Shown: piece after piece, positions 19,973 through 31,500 of the stretch
Position numbering within the stretch: position 1 is the first letter of the stretch
Layout: every line of letters starts with the position of its first letter
Assembly (NCBI RefSeq): GCF_000210295.1
Contig: NC_026738.1
Span: 682,001 to 746,000, forward strand
DNA: 64,000 nucleotides
Direction: 5' to 3'
Source: Trypanosoma brucei gambiense DAL972
Taxonomy: Eukaryota > Euglenozoa > Kinetoplastea > Trypanosomatida > Trypanosomatidae
The notes under the pieces: generated by a model
Told to the model about the DNA's origin: nothing
Databases searched by the model: none
The model's input: the letters and a program-made list of their open reading frames with translations, nothing else
Position numbers and translations under genes: made by a program

Positions 19973-21820
19973 TATGTGAGAAGAGGAGAAAATAAATGAA
20001 GGGGAGAAGGAAGAAGGAAAAAAAAAAGCAGGAATGACTGTCGTGTTGCGTATGTGATTTACAATATGATTGGCGTCTGTATAAACGTTCCGTTTTGGTT
20101 TTTTTGAATTTGCTGTGTGCATATAAATATAAATATATACATAGAAAAAAATATATATATATATTATGATCTAATTTGTCGTCTTTTTTTTTTTTTGGTT
20201 ACTTCCTCTCCCATCCCCGCTCTGATTTCGTCTTCCGTTTTCGTTTTTTTTTCTTCTTTTGATGCCCTCTTCCGCAGCTATGTTTAGTTTCACGAAGAAG
20301 GTTTTTCTAATTTTTTTTTTTTTTAAAAAAGTCTCCACAATTTCACCTTCCCCTTTCCACCCCTTTTTTTCTTTATTTACAAAATGAATTGCGCTCGTAT
20401 TTTTAAATAAACAACGACTTATACGTTAGGTTATTGTTTCACTCAGAGGGAATGTGTAAGAATTGAAATAGATGAAACAATACAACAGGAAAAGGTTTTT
20501 TTTAAAAAAAAAAGAGGTCGAAGGGAAGCTCATGAGGTGAATAAATTGAGGTGATCTACTTGCTGTTGTGTTTATCATGTGGAACGGAGGGGAAAAGAAA
20601 AAATCATATATGCTCGGAGGAGCCAAATTTACTAAACTTTACTAATTGTTCCCCTTCTCTCTTTTTTCCCCCTTGTGTGTGTGTGTGTGTGTCTGTGTGT
20701 GTTTTTTTTTAAAACACCAAATCCTTTCTGCTCTTCTTTTCTTTTTTCTTTTTGTTTTGTTTTGAATGCGTGTGCGTGTGTCATCTTTGTTTTGGTTTCT
20801 ATTTTTGTTTCTACGTTTCCTTTTTTTTTTCTTCCACTTCCCCCCCCTCATTTAGTTGTTATACGGCAGTTGTTTTCAAATGTCAGTAATTGCACTCATT
20901 CACGGGGGAAACGTGGTATAAAATATGTAAAGGTGGATTTTCTGCTGTGATAAATTGTTTTTGCAGTTTGCAGCGCAAACAAGCAAACAAACAAAACACA
21001 AACTTCTTTCTTTCTCTTTCTCTTTTTTTTTTTTCATCCCTCTTGTTTCCCTTTTAAAATGTTCCAGCCATTTTTTTTTTTGCTTTTTTTTTTGGGGTTT
21101 TTTTTTTGCCGGGGTTGTTGTCACCACGCAGAGAGCGTGCAGGGGAAAAACCCGTTGTCCCTTTTTTTTTTATTTCGTTTGCTTATTGTTTTTTTTGTTG
21201 TTTATATTATTCTATTTGCATATAGAAGTTATTTTTGGGTACCCGCGTGAAATACAACATTTGTTATCATCTTTATTACCGCTACAGACGGTAACGTTAT
21301 ATCGTTGGAGTTAGGGAAGGGATTGGTGGTTGCGGATACGGAAGTAGCATCTGTTTTCTTTTTCTTTTTTTTATTTATAACAATTGTTATGTGTGTGTGT
21401 GTGTTTTTTTTTTTTTAAATAATTTCAATACCTCTCAACTCCCTTTTTTTCCCTACTCCCCGTCACATACATATATACATACATATGCGCGTACAACGAA
21501 ATGAGTACAATTATATAAATAAAAATATCCATCTGTAAGTTCTTTGAAATATGATTATATATGAATGAATATGTATGTTTCTTTGTTTGTGCACTGTTCA
21601 TTTTATATTTTATGTTACCATCGCTATTATTATTGCTATCGTTAATATTCTTTTTATTTCCTTTTCCCGTTTCCTTTTCTTCATCTATTTTTCTCAGCAC
21701 TTTTTTCTTTTTAGTTGTTGTCGTTGTTGTCGTTTTTCTTCTTTTATTTGTCTTCTTGGACATTATCTTACATTTCTGAAGGAAATTCCCGTTTGTTGTA
21801 GTCGGAGGTCAACACGAAGC

Positions 21821-21868
21821 GGAGGCGAAAAGTTCAACGCCTCCCTCCCGCCTTTTAAAAGCAGGCGG
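21821..21868 (+). other. Two adjacent GC-rich hairpins in AT-rich DNA
   Basis: GGAGGCG at 21821-21827 pairs with CGCCTCC at 21838-21844 (7 bp, 10-nt loop). Immediately after, CCGCCT at 21848-21853 pairs with AGGCGG at 21863-21868 (6 bp, 9-nt loop). Both are perfect stems. They could be part of a small RNA or a UTR element; no snoRNA box is evident. Confidence 0.5.
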
Positions 21869-22187
21869 TGGGGAACGACACGTGAAAAAAGAAAAAAAAA
21901 CAAAGTAAAAAAAGTAAAAATAAAAATAAAATAAAAGTAAGCTGAGGGAGAAGCGGTTTACCATAGCATTTAACATATAATAGGTGGAGAGGGAGAGTAA
22001 TAAAGGTCAAAAGTAAAAACAAAAAAGAAAAAAAAATATAAAAACAATAAGATACATATATTTAAAGAGGGAACAGAAGTTGGAGTAAAGCCCTAAAAAA
22101 CAAAAAAAATAGTGTGGGAAGACAAAAGAGAGGGACAGTCTTCATCGCACAAGCGGGGTATAAAGTTGTTGTTTTGTTTTTTTTTTT

Positions 22188-22189
22188 AG
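22188..22189 (+). promoter_or_regulatory. Predicted trans-splice acceptor AG
   Basis: A T-rich run (22167-22187) ends in AG here, 311 nt before the protease ATG at 22500. It is the strongest polypyrimidine-AG pair upstream of that gene. Confidence 0.45.
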
Positions 22190-22499
22190 AAAAAAAGGAA
22201 ATACAAATATATAAGTTAACTCAGTGACTTCCGGCATTAGAGTAACAAAGATAACAACACTAACACATTCGAAGTGAAGACACGCGAAGTCTCAAAAACT
22301 GTTCGTAACATCAACGGAACTAGCTAACACACAAACGCACACAAAAGACAAACATTGTCCAAAGAACACGTTTCTTCATAGAGAACTGTATCAGGTCACG
22401 AATCTAAAGAAGAAAAAACAACGCAAAATATAACTGAGAAGGTGAAGATTTGGGTGCACGAGCACTTGTTTGAAGTGCACCATCCGAATTGCCTTCCAA

Positions 22500-25460
22500 A
22501 TGCATCACGGTCGCAAAGTTCTTGAAGCCCAGAAGAAACGCGATACCGCACCTCAACCGGAATACTTTCCGTTTTCTAAGGAGAAAGTGAGACATGATCG
22601 GGTCCATCGAGCTGAAGAGGGGAAGCGAGATAGAGAAAATATCGGTGACATGAACCTCGACGATAGAAGGGAAGATAATAGAGGAAATTGTGTTTCTGGA
22701 AGAGATGCTTCTCCGGGATCTTCTTCTCGAAGTAAGGGCGTTTGCAGTGAATATCAATACGGTGAGCACAAACGGCAGCGATTGTCACCGGAAGGTCATG
22801 ATTTCAAAGTTTCAGCCACACAGAGCTCACACGGTTCCACGGATGCCTATTTATCATCGGATCGATCCATAGGGAATCTGCGAAATAAGTCAAGAGCCAC
22901 AGATGCTTCGATGCGCAACATGGTAGTGGGTACTTCACCACTATCAACTGGAAAATATAATATCTCCATGAGGAATAGGGCAACGCGTTCTGCCTTGGCT
23001 GATCACGATGGGGAGTTTACTCCAAAGGTTAATGCCCCTCCAGCCATCGGTTCCAGCGGACAACTGCCGTCGCAAGTGGCCGACTTCCATTTACCACTTA
23101 AACTATACGATACTATGAAGCCGTCTCCACGTGTTGGGGTGGGGGAGAAATATTCAATAAAGCCATCCTTTCAGGCTTCGCATGGTTCGCGAGATGCGTA
23201 TTCGCACGGTCCACAGCTGGGGATGTCAGATATGGCACCAGCTGCCCTTAAGCGGTCAAGTGCTCCATCATACGGTGAGGTTTTTTCAGGGGCGCATGTG
23301 GCGAGTTTAAGCAGGGGTAGAAAAATGGAAGGAAGAAATACGCCGAGGCCAGTCCGATTAGGGGAATGGAGGACTTCCCATTCACGCAGTGGAGACGGTG
23401 CTGTTTCCGAACACGCGGAGCGGCGTCATCGTCAGGCAAATCATCCGTTACAAGACCATCTTTTTGCACCCCGACGCCGTGCTTTGGAAATACCGCCATC
23501 CGACCCTTTTTCATTCAGGGGAATTAGTTCTACTGAGAGCGGCTCGCATTCAAGTAGTCGCACTGGCAACTTCACTCAGCACTCTGAGCATCACGACGGC
23601 CGGGTATCCAGCGGCTATACGCAGAGCCCAGAAACAGGTTTTGAGATGTGGCGTGGTGACAAAACACCTTACAATGCTTCTCAAAGTGGTTCGCCTGGTT
23701 GTGATGCTGGATACGCTCCAGGAAGCACCAATGCCAGTAGTGCGGTTGAGTCGCACCCTTCGTACCCGGGTTCCCTATCATGGGCCGCACCGCACGTTTA
23801 CCAACACCAACAGGAGGTGCCCTGCATTCCACGACCCCACGTCGAGTACAGTGGCTTTATTAACCCCGAAAACGACTGTTATGCGTGCAGCGTACTGACG
23901 CTTTTGTTGCGCAGCCCCTTATTTTGTAGAGCGCTGCTAGCTTCACCCACTGTAGAGTGTGTGAGGCCCGTAAAATCCGCTAACAATACTGCGGCAACCA
24001 GTAGCAGCAGTCTCACAACATCTTACGATCCGACACCTGCAGGCGTTGACCATGATACAGTTCGTGAGGATCCACCTCCTGTAAGTTTGCATCATGTGTT
24101 GAAATACTTTGCTGGTTTGCTTCAGTGTCCACAGGACATAGAAGGGGGAATAGACATGAGACCATTGCGACATTTTTTTAGAGGGAACTTCTTTTCTGGA
24201 CAGCAAGAAGATGCACACGAATTCTTCCTCGCCGTCATTGACAAACTAACTGAGGAGTCTAAAATGTTTCTTAAATCCACGGATGCATCAGGGGGATTTG
24301 ATAACCCTGCAGTGGAAGAAGGCGAAGCTTCAAAAGAAATAAGTACTGATGGTCAGGGTACCGCAGCTGAAGGGACACCGCGGTCGTCGGGTAGCGAATC
24401 AATGCCCCTTTGGATAAATACTTTGATTACGGGACAGCTTCTGAGCATCATTCGCTGTGGAAATGCGGCGTGTGGGCACGAGATAGCGACGGTCGACCCT
24501 TTCATTAACCTCTTAGTTAATATACGTAAAGGGGAGGAGACAAATGAAACACTTCGGCAAAGTAACCCCAACAGTTCACCTTGTCAAGAAAGCGAGCACT
24601 GTGCACCCAATTCCGAACCCGTTGGGTCGCATGGCAGTCTGCTGTACGCAAGCCCCATTTCTCCCAAACCGTATTACGATGTGCTGTCTCTGCTCACGTA
24701 CAGCTTCCGTTTTTCAGCTCTCGATTCCTATGTTTGTGACGCATGTGGATCTTCCAATCAGCAGTTGCAGGGTGGCTGCCTACTGGGGGCTCTGCCACCA
24801 CTTTTAGTCGTACAAATGAAGCGGTTTGCCACAACGTACTCTCCAGAACTGGGTGCTTCTGTGACGAAGGATGTGTCCCCCGTCCTTGTTAATCGAAATA
24901 TTGTGTTGTACTCTTTGGATGAAGAACATTATAATCGTGAAGAGAAGACATTGAGGTCGAGTGTGTTGCATGCGGAACAAAAGGCTAAACAACACAATGA
25001 AGGGGAAGCTGTTGATGAATCAGCAACCCATGTGAAGGCCACTCGATGTTCCTACCGGTTGCAAGGTGTGGTGCGTCATTTGGGGAAATCTCTTTATGGT
25101 GGCCACTACACAACGGAGTTCGCGCAGGAACGAGTGGATAGAAAAGAAGAAGAGGAAGAAGAAGAAGAGGAGGAGGGGGATGGAAGTACGGATGGAACTA
25201 AAGATGGCTGTGGGCACCAAGTCGATGGGGAGCGTACCGGAGAAGGCAGCGTTGAACGGGAGAAACATATAAGTTCGGATCAATGCGCAAAAAGGTCTTG
25301 GTATATGGCGGATGACGAAAGAGTTTCGGCACTTTCTGAAGAATATTCAATGAAAGAAGCTTCCCGTTCCTGTACATGCTACTTGCTGTTATACGAGAAG
25401 GTGGGGGAGGAAGCCGTTTCATCTCATGTATGGGATATACTCCCACGGGGAAGCGAGTGA
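22500..25460 (+). CDS. Ubiquitin-specific protease (USP/UBP family)
   Basis: This 986-residue deubiquitinase removes ubiquitin from proteins. The frame extends to a TTG at 22470; the first ATG is at 22500. Residues 1-450 are hydrophilic and probably disordered. The catalytic domain starts with the Cys box INPENDCYACS (Cys460), followed by QQEDAHEFF, a Cys-rich finger (CGNAACG ... CDACG) and LPPLLVVQMKRF. The His box YRLQGVVRHLGKS...GGHYT follows, with His869. It ends in a DDERV and YLLLYE segment typical of the family. The usual GNTCYMNS is altered to ENDCYACS but Cys and Ser are kept. A Glu-rich insertion (ten Glu in a row) follows the catalytic His. Gln-Glu-Asp-Ala, Cys and His are all present, so activity is likely. 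Substrates are unknown. Confidence 0.9.
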   Translation: MHHGRKVLEAQKKRDTAPQPEYFPFSKEKVRHDRVHRAEEGKRDRENIGDMNLDDRREDNRGNCVSGRDASPGSSSRSKGVCSEYQYGEHKRQRLSPEGHDFKVSATQSSHGSTDAYLSSDRSIGNLRNKSRATDASMRNMVVGTSPLSTGKYNISMRNRATRSALADHDGEFTPKVNAPPAIGSSGQLPSQVADFHLPLKLYDTMKPSPRVGVGEKYSIKPSFQASHGSRDAYSHGPQLGMSDMAPAALKRSSAPSYGEVFSGAHVASLSRGRKMEGRNTPRPVRLGEWRTSHSRSGDGAVSEHAERRHRQANHPLQDHLFAPRRRALEIPPSDPFSFRGISSTESGSHSSSRTGNFTQHSEHHDGRVSSGYTQSPETGFEMWRGDKTPYNASQSGSPGCDAGYAPGSTNASSAVESHPSYPGSLSWAAPHVYQHQQEVPCIPRPHVEYSGFINPENDCYACSVLTLLLRSPLFCRALLASPTVECVRPVKSANNTAATSSSSLTTSYDPTPAGVDHDTVREDPPPVSLHHVLKYFAGLLQCPQDIEGGIDMRPLRHFFRGNFFSGQQEDAHEFFLAVIDKLTEESKMFLKSTDASGGFDNPAVEEGEASKEISTDGQGTAAEGTPRSSGSESMPLWINTLITGQLLSIIRCGNAACGHEIATVDPFINLLVNIRKGEETNETLRQSNPNSSPCQESEHCAPNSEPVGSHGSLLYASPISPKPYYDVLSLLTYSFRFSALDSYVCDACGSSNQQLQGGCLLGALPPLLVVQMKRFATTYSPELGASVTKDVSPVLVNRNIVLYSLDEEHYNREEKTLRSSVLHAEQKAKQHNEGEAVDESATHVKATRCSYRLQGVVRHLGKSLYGGHYTTEFAQERVDRKEEEEEEEEEEGDGSTDGTKDGCGHQVDGERTGEGSVEREKHISSDQCAKRSWYMADDERVSALSEEYSMKEASRSCTCYLLLYEKVGEEAVSSHVWDILPRGSE

Positions 25461-28400
25461 AGGCTTTCCTCTTCTTTCCCTTTACTCCACTGGTGCATGT
25501 ATTAATCAAACGTTTAGTAGTGCAATTATGTATGCGTTTCTATATATATATATATATGTACGCATATGCATTTCGCCAAATTTTCACACGCAAATGCATA
25601 TCTGTTTCACTGCTATGCACAGACGTACATACGCATACGCATGCGTATACCACTTTTCGATTACCTTTCCCAACCAACAAGATGTTTGTGGACAAATAAA
25701 GTGTGAAGTACATGTAAGTGTATTTCCCTCCTTTTCAAATTGTGCCACGATATGATGTTGTGTTATAACAAGTGGACGGAAGCTGTTGCGAAGTAAAAAA
25801 GGAAAATAAAAACGCATAGAGAAACGGGCGGATGTGTCCATATTACTGTTTTGGTTTCTTGTTTCTATTTTTCAGTTTCCTCGCGTTGCCTGTTTGTCAC
25901 TTATTGATGCGGATTACACACACGTGCGTGAGTTTTGTAACGGACGAAAGGAGCATCAGAGTCGCCACGTGCCTATTCTTTGTTTTTTTTTGTTTTTTTG
26001 TTTTGTCTTGTTTCTTTTCCTCTTTTGTTTTTTCTTTCGTCCTCGTCACCCAATGCATTCAGTTCAAAAACAAAAACAATATGTCATAGAAGGGATGCTA
26101 GAAACCTTTGCTGAATCATATTTGTTGAGATGTGTGCAGTTTTTATTCCCCCACTGGATGGAAGTGATTGAAAGGGGGGAGGGAAAAAATATATATATAT
26201 ATATATATCACCTTCACCTTCCCGCACGATGTTGCTGATTTACAGAATGCATACAATCACTTGTATATATGTTTGAATAAATATATGTCTCGGTACGTAT
26301 TCATTTGTGTGTGTGTGTGTTTTTTTTTTTTTTAAATTAAAAATTTGCTTACCCCCGTAGTGGTGTACTTTTTGTTGTTGTCGTTCTCCCTTTTTTCTTT
26401 TTTTTATTTTTACTTTTTTCTCTTGCTTCTCGAATGCTCATTTTCTTTTCCTTTGTGCACGTGAGTTTTAACGAGGAAGGAATTGTACGGCACTTTACAA
26501 TTACGAAAAAAAAAGAAGGGGTACGAAAGATGAGGGAAAGAAAACACACACACACAGACAAAATATTCTTTGTTTTTTTTTTAAAAAAAAAGAACGGAAA
26601 CTTAAAGGATGGGGTGTTGTGTTGTGTTGTGTCGGGTCGGGGAGGTATAGGATAAAAACAACAATAACACAAATAGCGACAGTCGGTGCTTATATTAATG
26701 ATGACATTAGTAACAATTGTGGTAATAAAGGTAACAGCACCATGGTAATAAGAATAAATTAAAAAAAAATGTATTGATTTCGAGAAGCAATGTTGTGAAT
26801 CTGAGGGAAGTAAAGAAATGAACAGAAGGGATAAATGTGCTGCGTTAAAAATTTTTTCGTTTGTACATATTCAACGCAACATTACCGAGTATCGCAGCTG
26901 TTTTTCTTTCTTTCTTTTTTTCCCCCTCTTCCGTTTTTGTTATTTTCCATGATTTTATTGCTTTCCTCGCGACTCAATAACAATTTAGTCTTTGTGTTTG
27001 CGGAAAAGAAAGATGTGTAATGATACTTTTTTTTTTTTTGGTTCTTTCTTAAAAGTAAATGGGTGAAGGTTTAGCGTGGTTGTGGAGGTGAGGCGAAGGA
27101 AAAAGGAATCCTCGCGGTACAGGTTATTATTGTTACTCTCTTTTACTTATTAAGCTTATATATATATATGTTCGGTTTTGTGAATGTGTGTATACGTTGG
27201 TCATGTTATTGTTATTATTGTGATGGTGTGATGAAAAGAATTTATGAAGAAATGAAGGAAAATTTCTCAAAGTAATAGTAACAGAAATATAACAGCAAAA
27301 ACAAAAAAACAACAACAACAGTAACAATAGCTCCAAGAGAAAGGAGACAGATGAAAGGACGTTTCTGACATTTTTTACTGAGGTGATTATTACGTGGCGA
27401 ACGAAAATACCGTTTGGGTTCTTTTCTTTTTCATTTTTTTTATTTTACACTTTTTGTGTGATTTGTTCAATCATGGACGGTGCGCGTAAAGGGGTGAGGA
27501 ACAAAAACCAAAAAAAAAAGAAATAAGAAACTTCGTAAAGTATATTATTTGTATTTATAACTTTCTTTTTTTTTCTCTTCTTACAAAGCTCCCTTTTTTG
27601 AGAGATAAGCATAGATGCTTAAACAAGTGCACACAAGTAATATCTTTCCCGTTTGCTAATGGGCATGCCAATATTTTATAATTTTTCAGCTTTCTGTATT
27701 ACATTTTGTTCTGCCGTCGTTATCTTTTTTTTAAATTTTTTACTTTACATAATCTTTTTTTTTTTAAGTGTTATACATTTGCTTCTCCCCTTTCTCTTAC
27801 TCTTCTTCCTCTACTTTTTCCTTACATTTATTATTTAAATTTATTTCACTCTCTCTGTGAACATATATATATATATATATAATTAACAAAAGGAAGGGGC
27901 ATAAAGTTCTTAGGAATCCGCCGTCTGCTCTCGTGTTTGAGCGGCGTGCAGGGGGGAAATAGTTACGATTGCTTCAAAGGAGGAGGGCAGGTGGAAAAAA
28001 TAGGTGTGTGACAATTGGTGGCGCTGGAAGAGAAGAAACACCTCATTTCCGATACATATATATATATATATATTTGTATAAGTAAGCGGCCATCCGATTC
28101 ACCAAGTTATTCAAAAAGGAAATAAAAGTAAAGGAAAGTCGCCAAAAGAAAAGAAGGAAAGAGGTAATACGACACAAAAGCACCACACACACAAACACAA
28201 AAGGAAACAAGTTAAAGGAAGAGTGAGTAAACACGTGGGTAGAGGGAACGTGAAAGGAAGTGAAAGAGGCGCTAACTGTATCACAGGAAAGGGAACAAAA
28301 AGAAGAAAAAGAAAAGAGAAAGAAGGAAAAGGTAGATATTCGGAGCGAACGGAAGTACATTTTTTTTGTTTTTCTTCACTTTCTCTCGGTCTTTGTTTTT

Positions 28401-28588
28401 TTCTAGAGACCCTGCTTAGTTGTTTGTTAGTGCGTGCAGTTGCGTGATTCGAGGAGGAATAGTATATATTACTGTGCGAAAGGCAACTGTTTCAAGGCAG
28501 TTGCGACCGCACTGTTAAAGTCAACAAAAGGAATTTGTGACGAATTTAAACAGAGGTGAAGGATAGAAACAAAAGAAAAACAATTGCA
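25461..28588. other. Long gene-free low-complexity region
   Basis: This 3.1-kb spacer has many T-runs, TA runs (25542-25557, 26190-26208, 27864-27882, 28057-28074), a TG run near 26307, a T10/A9 junction (26573-26591) and A/G-rich stretches. The last part is the KIN-E 5' UTR. No gene or RNA was recognised. Confidence 0.55.
28405..28406 (+). promoter_or_regulatory. Predicted trans-splice acceptor AG
   Basis: The stretch 28359-28404 is almost all pyrimidine and ends in TTTTTTTCTAG, 182 nt before the ATG at 28589. It is a clear polypyrimidine-AG acceptor for the kinesin mRNA. Confidence 0.5.
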
Positions 28589-31500
28589 ATGAGCAAAGCT
28601 GCGGTTTCACGTCCACGCGTGTATGTTCGGATTCGGCCCCTAAATGAACGGGAAAAACGGGAAGGGAATGGCGAACTTATTTGTCACGGTGACCAGCGTA
28701 TGCGTGACACACTTTTTGTTAGAAAAGACGAAAGTGGTGCTGAGTTGCAAACGCGTTTCGATTGTGTGTTCGACCGCGACGCAACGCAGGCAAATATATT
28801 TGATACAATTGGGCCAGAAGTGCTCAACACACTCTTCAGTGGCTATAATGCCTCAATATTTGCATACGGCCAAACGGGAAGTGGGAAAACATATACCATG
28901 GAGGGGGATCACAGTAAACCGGAGCGCCTTGGAGTCACCCCACGGCTGGTACGCGCTATATTTGAGCGGTTCAAGGGAAACCCAGATATTAGTCGGCCCG
29001 TATGTGAGGTGAGTTTGGTTCAAATATACCAGGAGAAAATACAGGATCTGCTGGCAGGGCAGAAGCAGCTGGAAATACACATGGATCGTACAGGGCAGTA
29101 TATAGCACGTGACGCTACGTGGACACGTGTCCGTAGTTTAGAAGAGAGCATGAAACTGTACAAAAAGGCTTCGGAGATGAGGACGACATCATCAACAGAT
29201 ATGAATCTTGTCTCATCCAGAAGTCACATGATCATGATGATGAAGCTCCAGTGGGATGAGCCGTCACTACCGGGTTCCCACGCGCAGCTGAACCTTGTTG
29301 ATCTTGCGGGGTCAGAGCGTATAGCACTTTCCGGTGCCACCGGGGATCTCATGAAGGAGGCTATACATATTAATAAATCTCTCAGTGCACTTGGGAATGT
29401 TGTGTCTAAACTGGTAGAGCAAGCCAAACATAAGGGTCGTCGTGTCCATATTCCATATAAGGACAGTAAACTTACATACTTGTTGCAGTCCAGTATAGGT
29501 GGATCAAACCTCATTCATTTCATACTGGCGGTTTCATGCAGTGCGCTCTGGCGTTCAGAGACCAACTCAACGATTGAATTTGGCAAGAGAGCGCTGCAAC
29601 TAGTGTTGCGGCCGGTACGAAATGCTATTGATTACACGCGCTTGGCCGAGATGGAGGAAATGATTGAGCGTATGCGGTCTCACATTGCCAGTTTGGAGGA
29701 GGCCCTGCGTGACAAGAGTAGTGAGGCCGCGGAGTTCCTTAAATTAAAACAAATTCCTCAAGATGGCGATGAAGGGCCCGGGAAGTTCAGTGACAGTAGA
29801 GGTCGGAGACAACGAAAGAAGCTCAAGATGCAGACGGAACTGGCACGTATTATGGCGAATTTGCCCGAGACGTTTGATGACCTCACTTCTCACTGCGTTT
29901 TATTCCCTGAGTCGAAGGGAAGTTTTCGTGAGTTGGGGGGTTTGCAGCACCTCGTTCATTTCGTTGATCGCTCCGCCTCGACGTTTTACCGCTCCAACGC
30001 CGCGCAGACGATCGCAAGTGTCTTAGATGACAAGGGACGTGACATGTTTGTAGAAATTGATGGTGTTGAGGCATTAACACGGCTCTTGCATATAAAGGAG
30101 GAGCGCTGTAAAGAGGCTGCTTGCGTAGCACTGGAGGCGGTATGCCGTGGTTCGTTGAAGAATAAACAAAGCCTCTCCCCAGCTGTTTACACAGAACTGG
30201 TCGACTTAATATACAGTTACCCGAATCAGCAGGTTCAAGAGGCAGCCTGTACCGCTGTCGCTACCATTGTCGACCTGTACCCGGAGGCACGCCGCACATT
30301 TGAGCGACTTGATATCGTTCCGAAACTACTTGAAACAATTCGGAACACGCCGGAGGAGGTGGTAAATCTTATAAAGTCTGCAACTAACTGTATTGGTCGC
30401 CTGTCCCATGGAGACCCCGAAATGCAGGATGTGATAGCGTCTTTCGGAGGTATTGACCTACTTATTGATGTCTTATTCAGTAACGCAGGGACGCGCGATC
30501 ATCAGGTACCCATACTCGCCTCTTACGCTCTCGTAAATCTGTGCTGCAGCAATGAGCAAAATCTCGATATCGCACAGGACCATCCACGTTACGGTGAGGT
30601 TAAATTCCGTCTTCTGGAGGGTCTCGCAAGAGCATTTGGTGTTAACACGGCACGTGAAGGATTTGGTCGAGCGACAGCGCATGAAACGGGTTCACCGTTC
30701 CCGTACTATGGTGTGACAATTGTGGACAAATGGTCATTCACTTCATCTGGTGGCCGGCCGATCTTTTCTACCTTCATGGATAACCCACAGTTTTATCTTT
30801 ATGTGAGCAGGCCCACTGACGTCGCGTTTATGATTCAGGACGTTTTGTATGAAACTCGTATGCTCAAAAAGAAGAAGAATAATACGGTTTATATGGGGCT
30901 TGCCCTCTTTGAAGGAGATCCCGAACTCGCCAAAGCGGGACTGAAGCAGGTAGATTTCCACGGCCGCATGGTTGAAATTGGAAAATACACATCAAATTGT
31001 GAAAACGTCCTCCACTGCACCTTGCAGCCAAGTGAGGTACCGTACGTTGTCGTTCCCTTCACAAGCCAGCGAGGACGCCAAACAGAATTCGCACTATCCG
31101 CATTTGCCGATAGTTCCATTGAATTAACTGCAGTTCCTGAGCAGGTAGGCTGGGTCCGCACGGTGTTAGATGGTTGTTGGACAGAATTCACTGGCCGCGG
31201 TGGTGATGGATTCGATTGGCGATGCAACCCGCAAATTTCTATTCAACCGAAAGAAAACTGCCGCTGCGTGTTTGTGCTTTCGTACCTCTCACTTGATCAG
31301 CAGCGGGCCTATTCACGTGACGAGGAGGCGGAGGAGCAAAATACACGCCCCAGATTGTACGGCCGGCTTTTCACTAACAGTAACGGTGAGAAACGGTACC
31401 TAAAGGCACTTGTTCCTCTCCCGCAGAAGTCCACATTTGTCGCTAGTAACAGTTTTGCAAGCAACAGCTATATCACAACTTCGGCTAACCTCACAGCCGG

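Larger units (their letters stand above)
19973..22499. other. Long gene-free low-complexity region
   Basis: This 2.5-kb spacer is dominated by T- and A-runs, a TG run (about 20675-20700), a T8/A10 junction (20496-20513) and TA stretches. Two adjacent GC-rich hairpins at 21821-21868 stand out and are listed separately. The last 300 nt are A-rich 5' UTR of the protease gene. Short frames on both strands are repeat-derived. Confidence 0.55.
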
